Positions 1-32,600 of a stretch of 36,000 nt of DNA are shown here, in pieces. The stretch's first letter is position 1. Each line of letters starts with the position of its first letter. The stretch spans positions 8,893,759 through 8,929,758 of the forward strand of contig NC_135559.1 in the NCBI RefSeq assembly GCF_964340395.1. Reading direction: 5' to 3'. A program made the translations under genes and the position numbers. This DNA comes from Glandiceps talaboti (taxonomy: Eukaryota > Hemichordata > Enteropneusta > Spengelidae). The notes under the pieces were generated by a model. The model had not been told where the DNA came from, searched no databases, and saw only the letters and a program-made list of their open reading frames with translations.

Positions 1-20932
<20,932 letters not shown>

Positions 20933-21296
20933 TAGTTGTACATTGCATGCTTGTGTATAGTTACCGTAGATGGTAGATCGTAGAGGTAGTGCGGATATCA
21001 CCGAAATCAGAATCAATTGTTCTGGTACACTTCTGTTGGTCTTTCATTTTTTCGGAACGATCCATGTGGATTTTTATGGTGATGCAATCAATATTGTTTG
21101 CTCACCTAAGATCTTGTAAAATTTCTAAATGGTATTTTTCTAAGCAACTGTAAATGTGATGTTAGGGTCCAGCGTATGTTCGTCTTTTGAAGGGCACCCC
21201 CTGGTGACAAGATTGGTGAGTGGCTTAGAAGTGAAAAGCACTTCATATGTGCATGCATACATATAACAAACAAACACACACTTATATGCATACCTG

Positions 21297-21433
21297 CATA
21301 CCTGCATACATACATACATACATACATACATACATAGTCATACATACATACATACATACATACATACATACATACATACATACACACATACATACATACA
21401 TACATACATACATACATACATACATACATACAT
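21297..21433. repeat. (ACAT)n microsatellite
   Basis: ACAT units with CCTGCATA start and short breaks, about 370 nt after the INTS6 stop codon, so probably in the 3' UTR. Confidence 0.96.
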
Positions 21434-21469
21434 CGCAATCCAAACAATTGAATTGAATTAAGATATTGG

Positions 21470-21625
21470 CAAAGTCTACCACCAGAGGGCATAGGTCTTT
21501 GGCAAAGTTTACCTCCAGAGATCGTTGGTTATTGGAGGGGTCTACCACCAAGGTCATAGTTGATTCTCAAAGTTTACCACCAGAGGATGTAGATCAGTGT
21601 ACATGTAGAAAGACTACCACCAGAG
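21470..21625 (+). repeat. Degenerate 30-37-bp repeats, TACCACCAGAGG motif
   Basis: AAAGT(C/T)TACC(A/T)CCAGAG-like motifs recur at 21472, 21503, 21537, 21570 and 21607, likely inside the INTS6 3' UTR. Confidence 0.75.
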
Positions 21626-21666
21626 TATGCACTATCTTGGAAAGGTCTTGTGTCCAATAGACCTTC

Positions 21667-21672
21667 AATAAA
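21667..21672 (+). terminator. Candidate INTS6 poly(A) signal (proximal)
   Basis: AATAAA 735 nt after the stop codon. The downstream T-rich stretch is moderate. It is a candidate only. Confidence 0.35.
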
Positions 21673-21781
21673 AGAAACATTGTAAGCCCAACTTTGTTTT
21701 TTGACCGTTCCATTAAAAATTGCATGTTATCTGAAACAGTTAGACATCACTTTGGTAACCTGAGAACAACATTGCCAGCCA

Positions 21782-21858
21782 GCAGCCATTCCTCACTTCT
21801 GATTGGTTGCCCTATATTTAGCATATTAGTCAACCAATCAGAAAGTAGATATGGCTGC
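21782..21858. repeat. Short hairpin with inverted CCAAT boxes
   Basis: GCAGCCAT and ATGGCTGC flank TTCTGATTGGTTG / CAACCAATCAGAA, both pairs perfect reverse complements around a 21-nt loop. It could be a tiny element or a paired NF-Y-type site. Confidence 0.75.
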
Positions 21859-24001
21859 CATAATAACTTTTAATGATAACACAGCACTGTCACATGCTCT
21901 CTGGAATAACATGTCAATTTTTGTCATATTTCCACACTTTAGTCCACCACCCTGCATTTCCACAAAGAAGTCTTCATTACTTATTTTCAGAGACCAATGG
22001 AATGATTTCGGTGTTAAGTCCAACATTGATGTTCTCTTTATACATTGTAATACTTGGTGCAGAATTGTTGATTTGGGGGATATTTTCTATTTCCTCCAAC
22101 AAACACCATGGCAACTATGATGTCATCATAGCGTTTGTATTTTTGCACCAGATCTTAATAGCTACAGCAAAAGTTCCATTGAGTCGTGTCAGAAGAAAAT
22201 GTTCAGGCTTGTCAATCAAATATGGTTGTTGACTTTGTTATTCATGTGAACCATGGACATTTTGTGTAAGGTGGTACGTCGTATTGTGGTATTATCAACA
22301 GAAAATCGGAAGTCCTGTACACTATATTCCAGTTACCCTCTTTGCAGCCATTTTCAAAAGAAGCACTGAACCAAGGCCATACTAATTTAGAGAGATGAGA
22401 GAACCGGGAATATTTTCGTAATGAAAGCCATGGGAGTGGGGGGTGGGGGGGGGGGGGGTAACATGTCACATGGGATGTCACGAGATTCTGAAATTATACC
22501 ACAGAAAGTGAAACTGTTATTGAAATTTTTGAGAATGCAACTGACTTTTGACCATTTGGTGTAAAAACACGATTTTCTCAAAATCTGCAATGAAATCTAC
22601 CTCTTGTTTCTGATCAAAATATTGCTTAAGAAAAAAAGACAATCGATTTGGATAACTTGAGTTTGGTATGATGAATCTCAATATCACTACCTTTCACTGC
22701 CATTTTGAAAAAATAAATTTCACAAATTTTTATCTCCAGATATCAAATTGAATACATGTGTGGGGTAGTTTCACAACTCATTATAATAATTCCAATTTAC
22801 CATGTGTCTACAAAATGTAAAACATCCAAAAATGTAGGAAATTGAAAGAATTTCTAAACCGTTTCATGAATAATTTAAAAAAACAAAACATTGAAGAATT
22901 GCCGAATAGAACTTTTTATTGTTTGTAGATAAGAGATACACACACTTTAAATGCTTGGTACCAAATTTGATAAGGATGAAAATGTCTACAAATTGCCCCA
23001 ATTACCAATAATTCTCTCTCATTTTGATGACTTTTTATTTACTAATGGAATAATATCGTAAACCATACAATTCTGACCCAAATATTTGAATAAAATATCA
23101 TTTCAGTTCATTTTATTTCCAAATTAATGACATATTCATAATGTCACACGTTTTATCAAGTTATGCCAATTGTGGAGAAAAGTGACTTAGAATTTAATGA
23201 CTCATCCTATAGTGAAAAGGCTGTGAGAGGTGAACAGATATCGTTTAATATAGTTTTGGCGGGAAAACTTATTTTTGAACATTGATAATGACCATGGTTT
23301 CTATGACAACATGGGTTACAACCAATGCAAATTTTGACATGGCCTCATCGATTTAGAACCAATAAAATATGAAGCAATAAATTAACTTTTTGATGTATTT
23401 CTTTACCATTTTTTTCGAATATTTACAGAAATGTTGAAAATATTGATACAAAATGTACAGTACACTCAAAATCAACTATGCTGTAGCCTCATAGGCATGA
23501 CTTTGAACTTGTATGTCTCTGATGAATTTTGTCCGTTTATTTCCCATTCTGGGGGGAATTTCAAACCTGTAAAAAGTGTGTGTGTTGTTTTTTGGAGTAC
23601 TCTTACTTAAAAGTAGCATTTTCTGAACACTGTTGAATGTCATTGTACAGTCCAAATACAATACTGCCCTCTTGTGGTTCAACTGCAGAATTATTTTGTC
23701 TTTCAAAGACTCCCCAAATTACTAGAAAAAATTCACTGCCACTTTTAGGCTTGTAATTGTAAATATTGGTAAAGTTCTGAATCTTGCGGTTTACAATTTC
23801 AATAAATTTGGACTGTACAGAATATGACATTCCTTTCTTTTTTTCCCCCCCGACTCACTGTGTGACATGTTTTTTCTAAAAAATGTAAAAGATCATGTCT
23901 GGTTACCAGGCGTCTCCAGTGTAAATAACAGATTTTTGATTTTGTAAAAGAGATGTTAAAAAGATACAAAAATGGAATGTATTTATTTATCACACTTTTG
24001 T
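21859..24001. other. Intergenic or INTS6 3' UTR, no gene recognised
   Basis: AT-rich with short ORFs that resemble nothing. G-run at 22436-22458. AATAAA at 23801 is a further possible poly(A) signal. Confidence 0.5.
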
Positions 24002-24007
24002 AATAAA
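24002..24007 (+). terminator. Candidate INTS6 poly(A) signal (distal)
   Basis: AATAAA followed at about 20-35 nt by a GT-rich stretch (CTTGTGTTGTGTGTTTG, 24026-24042), the classic layout. It would give a 3.1-kb 3' UTR. Confidence 0.42.
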
Positions 24008-24648
24008 GTCCAGAAAAGTGTGAATCTTGTGTTGTGTGTTTGAATAACTTCCCCCATCCCCAGTCAACTCTGATGTACCACCACTCCCCCCCCCTCCCCC
24101 ATTCTTCTTGTACCAGTACACCAAATGTGAGTCTCAGAATTTAAAGGGGAGCAAGCTGAGTTAAGACCCCCCCAAAAAAAAAAAAATAAATAAATAAATA
24201 AATAAATAAATTTAAAAAAAAGGAAAAGAAAAAAAAAGAATTGTTTCTGGTCAAGGTGTGCATCACTTGAATACCCCCCGCGTCGGTCTTTTTTTGTGTG
24301 TGTGTCCAGCCCATGCAGTCTGCAGATCCATGGGAAACATACATATAACCTCCACTTCAGTGAAGACATCTGTAGAGCCAATTATGAACAAGCAAATGAC
24401 ATCTGCCCCATATACACACATGCCACAGTAACTGCCATAAATAGTAGATTGAGTGACAGGTTTGTTGAGAATTTAAAAAAAAAAAGGCATCGTCACACCA
24501 TTTTAGACAAACTTGTCCTGATCAGAAACAATTCTTTTTTTTCTTGGCCAAATATGTTTTGGGGGCGTAAATTGCAATGCAGTATTCTACAGTATTCTAC
24601 TTTACTGAAGTATACTTAACCATCGCTTGTAAGAGACTGGAGGCAAAT

Positions 24649-25090
24649 TTGGTATTACAGTCCTTTTCGGAGAAGCTTGCCCAAGCTGTTAAATGAACTA
24701 TCAAGATCGGTGAGCCTGATCACAAGGTTTCATGTTGAGATAAACACCAAAAGGATAACACATAAACATCACATACAAAGTGTGGACTCTTTTTAGTTAA
24801 TGATATAAACAGTAACTGCATGAAAGAAACAGTTCAGTTAGCTGCTGACCATGGATGTGTTTGAACTTCAAGAAATTATACCTCATGTCTATTGTAACTG
24901 CAGTAGTGTGCATGCTGTTACTGTTTATACCATTAACTAAATACAGAGCCCACACGGTGTAAGTGATGTTTGTCTGTTTATCTTTATGGTGTCTATCTCG
25001 ACATGAAACCTTGTGATAAGGTCCACTGATTTTCATAGTTTGTTTAATAGCTTGGGCAAGCTTCTTTGAAAAGAGCTGTAAGATATACCA
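24649..25090. repeat. Long inverted repeat, arms about 175 bp
   Basis: Arm 24649-24822 is reverse-complementary to 24911-25090 with about 80 percent identity by eye: AGAAGCTTGCCCAAGCT and CACAAGGTTTCATGT recur inverted, spacer 88 bp. The right arm, minus strand, keeps an open frame (KLAQAIKQTMKISG then HKVSC); the left arm has stops at matching places. Probably two head-to-head copies of a decayed dispersed element. Confidence 0.8.
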
Positions 25091-25367
25091 TGTGTGATAA
25101 CATAATTTAGTTGACACTAAAAAATTTGAGGAAATTGCTAAACAATCATTTGTTCTAACAATGCCAGAAGACAATATGGAATGTTGTAAAAGGTATGCAT
25201 AAATGTTAATGGTTTTATTGTAATTAAGGCTGAGATATTTATTTTTGTTTGTTTACTTGTTTTTATCCACATTGCTTTCCTGTAAACCTAACTAATTAAG
25301 TTTGAACCCCCTGGAGGAACAAAGACAGAATGCTTTATATTTCATATAAGGCCTAATTAAAAAAAAT

Positions 25368-25703
25368 CTTGTGGTTCCGATTACGCTCAATTTTAGAATA
25401 GGTGAGGTAGGTAGATCTTTTATCTTATATTATATTATCTTTTTCATAATGTGAGTATCTAGTTCAGGTAGTTATGTTTTCCGTTGTTTTCAAATGGTCT
25501 CTGTGTTATTCGTTTCTTCTCATCACATGTATAGCCATTACAGAGTGGAAGAACAGTTTTTTGGTGTCAGTTTCCGCATCCAATATTTTTGGCAAGACTT
25601 CACAATTTTCATGATTTTATTTTATTTTTTTCTCGAATATTTTTTTTAAAAAGTGTAGGGTCGGCAGGGAAAAACTAGGTGGGGTTGAGTAACCGAAACC
25701 AAA
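25368..25703 (-). mobile_element. Miniature inverted-repeat element, copy B (family 1)
   Basis: Ends CTTGTGGTTCCGATTACG and, inverted, GAGTAACCGAAACCAAAG. Minus-strand interior CCTAGTTTTTCCCTGCCGACC and GGTAGGTAG-like motifs match copy A at 8711-9008 in the opposite orientation. Confidence 0.65.
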
Positions 25704-26596
25704 GAATTTTTTTTATTTTTAGGTGTAATGGGTCATTTTGTCTAGTTTCATTTAGTATGTGGACAAAGGCCATAAACTGGTAGATGAATAATCCAACTAA
25801 CGACACAGAAATCACTATTAGATAACATTTATTACAATATGAACACAATCCAACACTAAACAATGATACATAGTTAGAATAGACAGTACAGACAAAAATA
25901 TACACAATATGTTATCTATTTTGTACACATCTCCCAAGATAATGCAAGCGTGCCAAATTTTGATTTTTCTTGAAACTTTCTGACATGATTTATCCTCTGA
26001 AATAAAAATTTGGTAATAATAGACTTTAATACATTATTTACTTTATAGCCTGGTGTAACAATACACAAGTGGTTCTACTTTGAACAGGATATCATGTGAT
26101 TTTGATGTATATAAATTGTGCTTGAATTTCCCACAAATTTTGGTTGGTTGATTAAAAAAAAATGGAAAAAAGTAAAAAATCATCTTCTTCATGTTTCTCT
26201 GCCTTTCCTTTTCCTCCTCTCTATCTTCTTTTTATTAGATTCCTGGTAACGAGACCTTTCCCAGCTTCTCTACACAATTGACATGTTTTCTCCCCTACTT
26301 GAATAACTTGCGTATAAATGCTCTGTTCATGAACAAGTGTCGCCACCGTCGCCATGACTGTAGATGATGTCGACAGACACTTGCTTATTCTTGTTCAGTA
26401 ATGAGAAACAGGAAAAAAAATACAGTCACCCTAATTTTCATATATTAAGTAAAAAAATCAGTATTTTTTCTTATTTTTCGTTTTTACTTGTATAATAACG
26501 AGGATATTTTTCATAAAATTTGAAAGAAATGTTGAATAATCTAAAATTTCCACTTCTGATTCTCACTTCATATCAACGCTTGAATATAGTGGCCTG

Positions 26597-26763
26597 ATTT
26601 TCATGTATATAGTGCGCCCTCACATGACCCAAAATGGCCATTCTCCTGCAATTTATTGACATATCATAAAGCCATATTTTTCTAACAGAAGTCAACCAGC
26701 ACCCTCATGAATCATGGCACCTGGGGTAATTTTCATGTATGAAGCACGCCCTCACATGGCCAT
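26597..26763 (+). repeat. Direct repeat pair, 134 bp apart
   Basis: ATTTTCATGTATATAGTGCG plus CCCTCACATGACC at 26597 recurs as ATTTTCATGTATGAAGCACG plus CCCTCACATGGCC at 26731. Confidence 0.8.
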
Positions 26764-26904
26764 AAATTGATATTACCATGTAACTTAGTGGTTTCTTCAT
26801 AAACTTTCTGGCAGCACCATTTTGAATAAATCACAGCTTTACATAATATGAAAAGTAATAAATGGCTATCTTTGAAATGGAAGCCCAATAAATAATCATT
26901 GATG

Positions 26905-27165
26905 TACACCGATGACTGTAGACTGTCCACTGCCATTCGTGCCTCACCTAAATCAAAGTCGTCGCCTCGCTCTGTAGCACTGAATACGAATGCGTATACT
27001 GATACGAACTGTGATTGCTGAAGGCACAAACTGTGAGTGCCTTCGGCACTTGCTGATCAGTACACGGTTATAGTATTGCTACGGATCGGAGCGAGGCAAC
27101 GACTTTAGTTTTAGATAAAACGTAGCAAAAAGGCATGAACGTCTGTCGACAGTCTATGATGACTG
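26905..27165. mobile_element. Imperfect inverted-repeat element
   Basis: TAGACTGTC ... AAAGTCGTCGCCTCGCTC on the left pairs with GAGCGAGGCAACGACTTT ... GACAGTCTA on the right. A nested hairpin GAAGGCAC/GTGCCTTC lies at the centre near 27020-27046. No coding frame is recognised. Confidence 0.65.
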
Positions 27166-27329
27166 CTGCCAATCAGATTTACCAAATACATGCACAAAAA
27201 TCACTTATTGATCACAGTCAAATAACCCTTGATGTAAACACTATTTACAAACTGACTACATTAGAAAGACCATATACTAGGCTTACAGCAATTACTTTTA
27301 CACCTGATATGAATGCTGTTAACAGGCAC

Positions 27330-27835
27330 AGTGGAAGCACTTCACTTGGGTGTTATGGGTTGTAAATGAATGGCACATAATGCAATCACTTTACTTGAGT
27401 GTTATGAGTTGTAAACGAGTGTGACACAGTGGAAGCACTTTACTTGAGTGCTATGAGTTGTAAACGAATGTGACACAGTGGAATGGCTTTACTTGGGTGT
27501 TATGGGTTGTACATGAATGGCACACAATGCAATCACTTTATACGAATTTTGAAGTGAGAAATGTGTACGAGTGTGTAAATTGAAGTAGGAAGTACGATGG
27601 CCCTCAGCGGCTTTCGTAACTTTACTTGAGTGTTGAGTTGTAAACGAGTGTGACACAGTGGAAGCACTTTACTTGAGTGCTATGAGTTGTAAACGAATGT
27701 GACACAGTGGAATCACTTTACTTGGGTGTTATGGGTTGTACATGAATGTGACACAGTGGAATGGCTTTACTTGGGTGTTATGGGTTGTAAACGAGTGTGA
27801 CAAAGTGCAATCACTTTACTTTAGTCTAACAGGTT
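27330..27835 (+). repeat. 49-bp minisatellite, about 9 units
   Basis: Units contain CACTTTACTTGAGTG, TATGAGTTGTAAACGA and GTGACACAGTGG. The array is interrupted at about 27541-27620 by unrelated sequence. A 63-codon ORF in it is spurious. Confidence 0.88.
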
Positions 27836-28036
27836 GTATAATTAAGATAGGCACAATGCTACTTCACCTATTTCTTCTAAGGCCACTAAATCTATCGTAT
27901 AGATATCGTATAGGCTATCGTATCTAGAACATAACACTTCTAGTTTTAAAGCATGGAAATTAAAGAATTTTTATAAAAATGTTTCTCATAGGTCTACCTA
28001 TAGCCTAGAGACTTGACTTCCCATATTGTCTTGTGT

Positions 28037-28485
28037 CCTGGGGTGCGTTCGATTTGCCCAATCATTATAATTTTGTTGTGTGATTAATCTGACGCCATTT
28101 CTCAAAAAGAGGTTGTAAATAAAACGCTGAATCACGATCATGATTATTTACATGTAAACATTTCAAAAAGTTTCACACATTTCCTATAGTTAAATGATTT
28201 TACAAGTCAAACTGATTGCAATGATAAATTAATACTAATCTGAGCGAACACAATTTATTTACATCATGTTTTCTGTCATTTCTAACTTGCCATCAGCCAT
28301 GCGCTCGCAATCCACTTATGATATTACGCTGTCCGCCATCTTGTAATCACGTCAATAATGGTTTGGGGCATGTTTACTGTGATTGCTAAACATGATTGTG
28401 ATTGGTACTTATCAAATGTGAAATCATGATTGTGGTGGATAAATCATGGTCATTATGATTGTGTGCAAATCGAACACGCCCCTGG
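28037..28485. mobile_element. MITE of about 450 bp with about 20-bp terminal inverted repeats
   Basis: CCTGGGGTGCGTTCGATTTG at the left and CAAATCGAACACGCCCCTGG at the right are near-perfect inverses. ATCATGATT-type subterminal motifs recur inverted inside. No transposase; target duplication unclear. Confidence 0.82.
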
Positions 28486-28554
28486 TGAACGACATTGTCA
28501 AACTAGGTAGGCAAGTCTCTGGGTTAATGTGTACCTTAAATTTTGTGATGTGAA

Positions 28555-29400
28555 TGGTCATCAAATTTTGAACACCTTTTCATCAATTTGTAGTTTTGAT
28601 TATGTTTGTCAACATTATAGATGTTCAATCTAGTCATCAAAGATTGTGTAGTCCTAATGAGTCATCAAACGTTGAGGTCTTTGTCATTTAACTTAGTGAT
28701 AGTTTGTCATCAAAGTTTGTGTACCGGTAGTCCTAATGAGTCATAAAATGTTGTGGTCTTTGTCATTAAACTTAGTGATAGTTTGTCATCAAAGTTTGTG
28801 TAGTCCGAATGAGTCATCAAACATTGAGGTCTCTGTCATCAAACTTTGTGATCTTTTGTCCTCTGTGATATTTGTCTTCAAAAACGTTGTAGCTTTTGTC
28901 ATCACATTTTGTGATCTCTGTCATCAATCTTCAAAAATATTTGTCATCAGAAATTTTGATGGCCTTAGTCATCAAACTTTATAATCTTTGCCATCAAAGT
29001 TTGTGGTCTTAAAAAAATTGTCATCAAAAACTTTGCCACACTTGTCATTAAAGATTACAGTCCAAGTCATCAAACATTGTGTTCTGAGTCATCAAATGTT
29101 GTGTTCTGAGTCATCACACTTTGTGATCTTTGTCATTAACCTTCACAATATTTTTTACGAAAATCTTTATAGTCGTAGTCATCAAACATTTCCATCTTGT
29201 GATGTTTATTGCCAAATTTTGGTCTTTGTCAACAAAGTATGTGATCTGTCATCAAACTTTGTCGTCCTAGTCATCAAATTTTGTGGTATCTGTCATCAAA
29301 GTTTGTGATCTCTGTCATCAAACATTGAGATCCTAGTCATCAAATGTTGTGGTATCTGTCATCAAAGTTTGTGATCTCTGTCATCAAACTTTGTGGACCT
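28555..29400 (-). repeat. Degenerate 20-24-bp minisatellite, TCATCAAA motif
   Basis: About 35 units like TCATCAAACTTTGTGATCTC with variable length, ending about 80 nt beyond the MAO stop codon. It may be transcribed in the MAO 3' UTR. Confidence 0.9.
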
Positions 29401-29438
29401 GGGTTGACTTGTTGTCATCGCATTTCAACTCTACAAGC

Positions 29439-29444
29439 TTTAAT
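29439..29444 (-). terminator. Candidate MAO poly(A) signal (ATTAAA)
   Basis: Minus-strand ATTAAA 38 nt past the stop, without a clear GT-rich element. A minus-strand AATAAA at 29205-29210, inside the minisatellite, is an alternative. Confidence 0.25.
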
Positions 29445-29481
29445 CATCTACTTTTTAAAAATCCACATATTTGTACATACA

Positions 29482-29652
29482 TCACTTAAATTTCATATCA
29501 ATCTGTACATTAATGTAGCCCTTCTTGTAGGCAACATAGGCAGCCACAGCACCACTGATAACAACTGCCGATGACATCACAGCTAGAAATCCTCCCACAG
29601 ATGGTAGATTCCTCTCCAGGAAGGTTGTATGGAAAGGGTATGATGGAACATC
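29482..29652 (-). CDS. MAO: MAO last exon (membrane anchor, stop TGA)
   Basis: 171 nt, phase 0, acceptor GTGCAG, stop TGA at 29484-29482. [19 protein letters not shown] leads into about 20 hydrophobic residues (from [10 protein letters not shown]) and the tail [15 protein letters not shown], as expected for the outer-membrane anchor of MAO. Confidence 0.94.
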   Translation of the reverse strand, partial: DVPSYPFHTTFLERNLPSVGGFLAVMSSAVVISGAVAAYVAYKKGYINVQIDMKFK

Positions 29653-32600
29653 CTGCACAAGAAAGACAATTATTAAAAATCTGTGTACCATAACAAGTAA
29701 ATTTAATACTGTCCAGTATATTTTTATTTACTTTTAAAAGAGCAAAATATAGTTGATAAAACTTCTTACATCTCAAGTAAGCTAAGAGCTTGCAAATGCA
29801 AGTTAAGCAATATGTAAATCGAATATTTAATATGCATGACAATTTTACAAGAGCAAGACAGTTGATAAAATTTATCACATTTTAGTGTTGCCAGGTTCAG
29901 CCAAGTATTAGCTAACAGCTTGAAAATACTAGTTAATCAATATGTAAATCGGATAATTAATATGCATAATACTTGCAATCTCTGACTATTCATACTTAGC
30001 CATTGTCAATTTCATGTGTACTGTGTCTGTCTGAGATAAGAATGGCTGCTTAACTTATCAATCAATATGCAAATTGATAATTGATACGCATGAAACTTTA
30101 CATCCTTCAGAAAAGTTCATTTAGATAAAGTCTGTATCCAAGATACTGATGGCAGCATTATAAGTTCAATCAATATGCAAATTGCATAATTGATATGCAT
30201 GAAACTTGACATCTTTCAGCCTTAAGTCCATATATCTGATATACTGATAGCAGCATGATAACTTCACAGTGCTACAAAGAAAACTTTAACATTTCTTAAT
30301 TATCAATTTCCAAATTAACTTACTGGATGTGGTGGTTCCACTTGCCAAATTTTATCTTCTCCAATTCTACCCATCACATGTAATATCTGGTTGGTAAAAT
30401 GAAAATAAAAATTCACACTTTCAATACAGAGAACCATATATAAGGTAACAACAATGACATGGATATGTCATTTATGAAGTGGGGACAAGCTAGTCTGCAT
30501 AAAGCCGGTATTTTTATCATTTAAAAAAAAAACAAGCCGGGATTTCCTTGATATTTTTGAGACATATAAAAAAATTAGGTCATCAGATTGTTTATAAGTT
30601 ATATCTTAATACCAGGTTTGAGTTCAGTCAATTGCAAGTGATGGTTAAGTGTACATCAGGAAGTAGAATACTGTGAGTACCTTTTAAAATGTAGGAAAAA
30701 ATGATACCAAAAAATGTATAAACTCAGTTTGTGCCCCTTCAACATTATGGCTAGTTTTATATGATACAGACATTGGAGGGGAAATGGATGATTGTGCACC
30801 TGCAGTATACATGTACATCAAAGGAAACTTGTACCCGACCATGATGCATCCGTTGGGATCCTTGAACTCTAAATACAATCCCATTCAAACATTGTACTAG
30901 AGTAATTTCATTCACTTGGTAGTGTGCCTTTACCGGCTTAAGTTTTCTAACTTTACAGTTCACTTACAATTTTGCTTCCAATATTGAAAATTCTGCTCCA
31001 CAGATATTTTTAAATATAAGGATCATGCACATATTATCTTTCAGCTGGTAATCATGTCCATTCACTGTTTTTTAATACAGTCGAGTCATAGTGACTTAAA
31101 TTTCATGCTTTGTTTCTCCTCCACTGTTAATGAATAAAGTAAACATAGTGAATTTAAATTGTTACCTCTCTAGCTGCTCTCTCTCCAGCTTGAACACCAC
31201 CTTCCATATATCCAGACCACTCTGTAGCGGTCTCTGATCCAGCAAAAAAAAGACGCCCAGTTGGTTTCCGAAGATACCTTTAAAAAGATAAAAAACTAAA
31301 TTTACATTTTCGCCTTCCATAAATTGGGCAACCTGGCCAGAAGGATAACTGTACATTTGCATAATGTATTCACATTTTACAAATCTTCATATTCTCCTTC
31401 CATAGAACAGGCCAGAAAAGATAATTGTACATTTGCATAATTTATTTATATTTTACAAATCTTCCTGTTCACCTTCCATATAACAGGCCAGAAAAGATAA
31501 TTATACATTTGCATAATTTATTCACATTTCACAAATCTTCATATTCACCTTCCATATAACAGGCCAGAAAAGATAAATGTACATTTGCATAATTTATTCA
31601 TATTTTACTAATCTGCATGTTCATCTTCCATATAACAGGCCAGAAAAGATAATTGTACATTTGCATAATTTATTCATATTTTACTAATTTGCACATTTAC
31701 CTTCCATATTGGACAAACTGGCCAGGAGGGACAATAGTTGTATAACAACCACCAGAATAAGGTTCCTCCATCCAACTCTTCTCATGATAAAATAATGGAT
31801 CCAAAGCATCATCACTGTGATAGGTTTTAGCAAAGGCTTCACAAACCAGTCTCTTCCTGTTTAAAAAATAACAAATCTCATATTATTCTTAACTCATTAG
31901 TTGAGAAATTTTCATAAAAGATTTCTCTTTTCATGGCTTATACGAGACATGTGATGAGAGTCACAGAAGGTCACATGTGGACGAAGGAATCCAGAGTGGT
32001 ATTAAATAATTCTATCAAATTAGATAATATACCTCAACTTTCAATAATTAAAGGGGAATGTCACTCCACATTAGAAACCACTCCAGTAAAAGAAATGGTA
32101 TTCAAACCCCACCTGTCATATCTTAGAATTAGACCAACTCAATTCACGATTTCACATCAGATAATTTTTACTCAGTTACCAAGATACACCAAACATATTT
32201 GTTGATTGTGTTTGTGTCTTACCTTTCCTCCTTGGTTTTTTCGGCAAAATCTCTGGCCTGATTTGCAAGTACAAATCTGAATAATGGAAATGTGAAAAAC
32301 TTAAACATCAATTCTTCAAAGAATCATTTATTTGCATTAACATGAATCAGATAATAAATATACAGTTATTTTTTTAAAATTAAATTCAGCAAGGAATCTC
32401 ATAGAATGTAATATGTACATCAAGTAGAGTGACTAAATACTCAGAAATAAATGTAAGTTATTAAGTTATGGGCATCATGTACCCTGATGTACGACTTACG
32501 CTACTAATCCTGGAAAGCGACCATCGGGTTTGGTTTCTTCTAAGACATGAACAAATGGAAAGTTTGGATCTATAGCTATGACTGAACCATTTAAACCTGT

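Noticed and set aside
21838-22232. Overlapping ORFs of 62-119 codons on both strands
   Set aside because: No similarity recognised, no splice context or start context that stands out; probably chance or a dispersed repeat.
24064-24619. ORFs of about 105 codons on both strands
   Set aside because: Cross low-complexity A/T and C runs; no family recognised. Possibly part of a decayed element with the 24649 inverted repeat.
26733-27365. ORFs of 98 (minus) and 76 (plus) codons
   Set aside because: They overlap the imperfect inverted repeat and the 49-bp minisatellite; no recognised domain.
28736-29308. ORFs of 82 and 106 codons
   Set aside because: Translations of the TCATCAAA minisatellite.
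29510-29878. 122-codon minus-strand ORF
   Set aside because: Other frame of the last MAO exon plus intron; shadow.
31933-32205. 90-codon plus-strand ORF in a MAO intron
   Set aside because: No recognised similarity and it sits antisense inside an intron; chance ORF most likely.
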